From Haloimpatiens lingqiaonensis (GTDB lineage: Bacteria; Bacillota; Clostridia; Clostridiales; Clostridiaceae): DNA of 64,000 bases. The stretch lies in the NCBI RefSeq assembly GCF_044502415.1, contig NZ_CP172402.1; one strand, 5' to 3'. The translations under genes and the position numbers were made by a program. The notes beneath the pieces are model-generated. The model made no database searches, was not told the DNA's origin, and saw nothing but the letters and a program-made list of their open reading frames with translations. Positions 63,822 through 64,000 of this stretch are shown here, piece by piece (position 1 is the first letter of the stretch; each line of letters starts with the position of its first letter).

Positions 63822-63968
63822 AGGGGGCTAGTGTGCTAGAGGGTTAGCGTGCTAGTTAAGGTTGATTTTCCTCCGCTTTGCTGTGGAAAATCTTGAATTA
63901 AATAAAAAGTTATAGTAAGAGAAGCTAGAAATATTCTGTTTAATAGAGGAGTTCTAGCTTTTTTTATA
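63822..63968. repeat. CTAG-rich repeats, dispersed hairpin and terminator
   Basis: gggctagtgtgctagagggttagcgtgctag (63824-63854, written with variants), the gattttcc..ggaaaatc hairpin (63865-63893) and a hairpin aagctagaa..ttctagcttttttta (63923-63966). No gene to the window end. Confidence 0.65.
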
Positions 63969-64000
63969 TTTTAAGTTTTTGGAAATTGAATGGAGAAAAA

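Overview
The window is AT-rich, Gram-positive and spore-forming in character. It holds a spmB spore-maturation gene, a CotF-like coat protein, T-box leaders in front of metG and ileS, AGGAGG-type ribosome sites, TTG/GTG starts and class III ribonucleotide reductase (nrdD/nrdG). Together with the tatD - YabE/Rpf-like - rnmV - rsmA order, this points to a Clostridium of cluster I, probably near C. botulinum/C. sporogenes. The species is inferred from general gene content; no database search was made. No tRNA, rRNA or CRISPR array was seen.

Layout. 0-9 kb: spmB, a two-gene ABC exporter, a LUD-domain protein, a divergent MATE transporter, a small membrane protein, and T-box-controlled metG. 9.5-12.6 kb: a predicted selenium/sulfur-handling group (cysteine desulfurase, YedE, TusA-like, DUF3343). 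12.8-17.1 kb: DUF445 protein, an N-terminally cut acetyltransferase next to a frameshifted tnpB element, and a Nudix hydrolase. 17.8-26.3 kb: DUF362 ferredoxin, tatD, YabE-like, rnmV, rsmA, two unknowns, lgt and a lipoprotein. 26.6-29.7 kb: a MacA/MacB-like tripartite exporter. 29.9-43.3 kb: Mrp ATPase, ClC channel, DegV, nrdD/nrdG, OPT transporter, PqqD-like, CotF-like, CPBP protease. 43.4-48.6 kb: an IS4-type transposase and T-box-controlled ileS. 48.6-59.5 kb: an accessory island. 59.8-64 kb: a UppS-like enzyme, a PQQ-propeller lipoprotein and a Cof-type HAD phosphatase.

The island between ileS and the UppS-like gene is the most unusual part. It starts with a headless RHS/YD-repeat gene directly behind the ileS terminator. 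Two further partial RHS cassettes repeat the same conserved core and then switch to different C-terminal tips. The tips look like hydrophobic, possibly membrane-acting toxins, and two of them are followed by small membrane proteins that are good immunity candidates. The third cassette has lost its toxin centre and keeps only a stub of its immunity gene. A shred of RHS core is also fused to a truncated relaxase. Between them lie a secreted papain-like C39 peptidase paired with a chagasin-like (I42) inhibitor, a group II intron 5' remnant, a candidate oriT, and a mobC cut by an ISL3 element with a perfect 8-bp target duplication.

Two window-wide patterns stand out. First, four conserved genes (yedE, tnpB, clc, ileS) are each broken by what looks like one extra base. 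Because ileS should be essential, sequencing or assembly error is a serious explanation. Second, the intergenic DNA is crowded with dispersed repeats: CTAG-rich 8-mers, TTGACAATTG repeats, MITE-like and fold-back elements, and a 134-bp double hairpin present at 7.0 kb and, inverted, at 26.4 kb. Several lie at gene ends or inside leaders.
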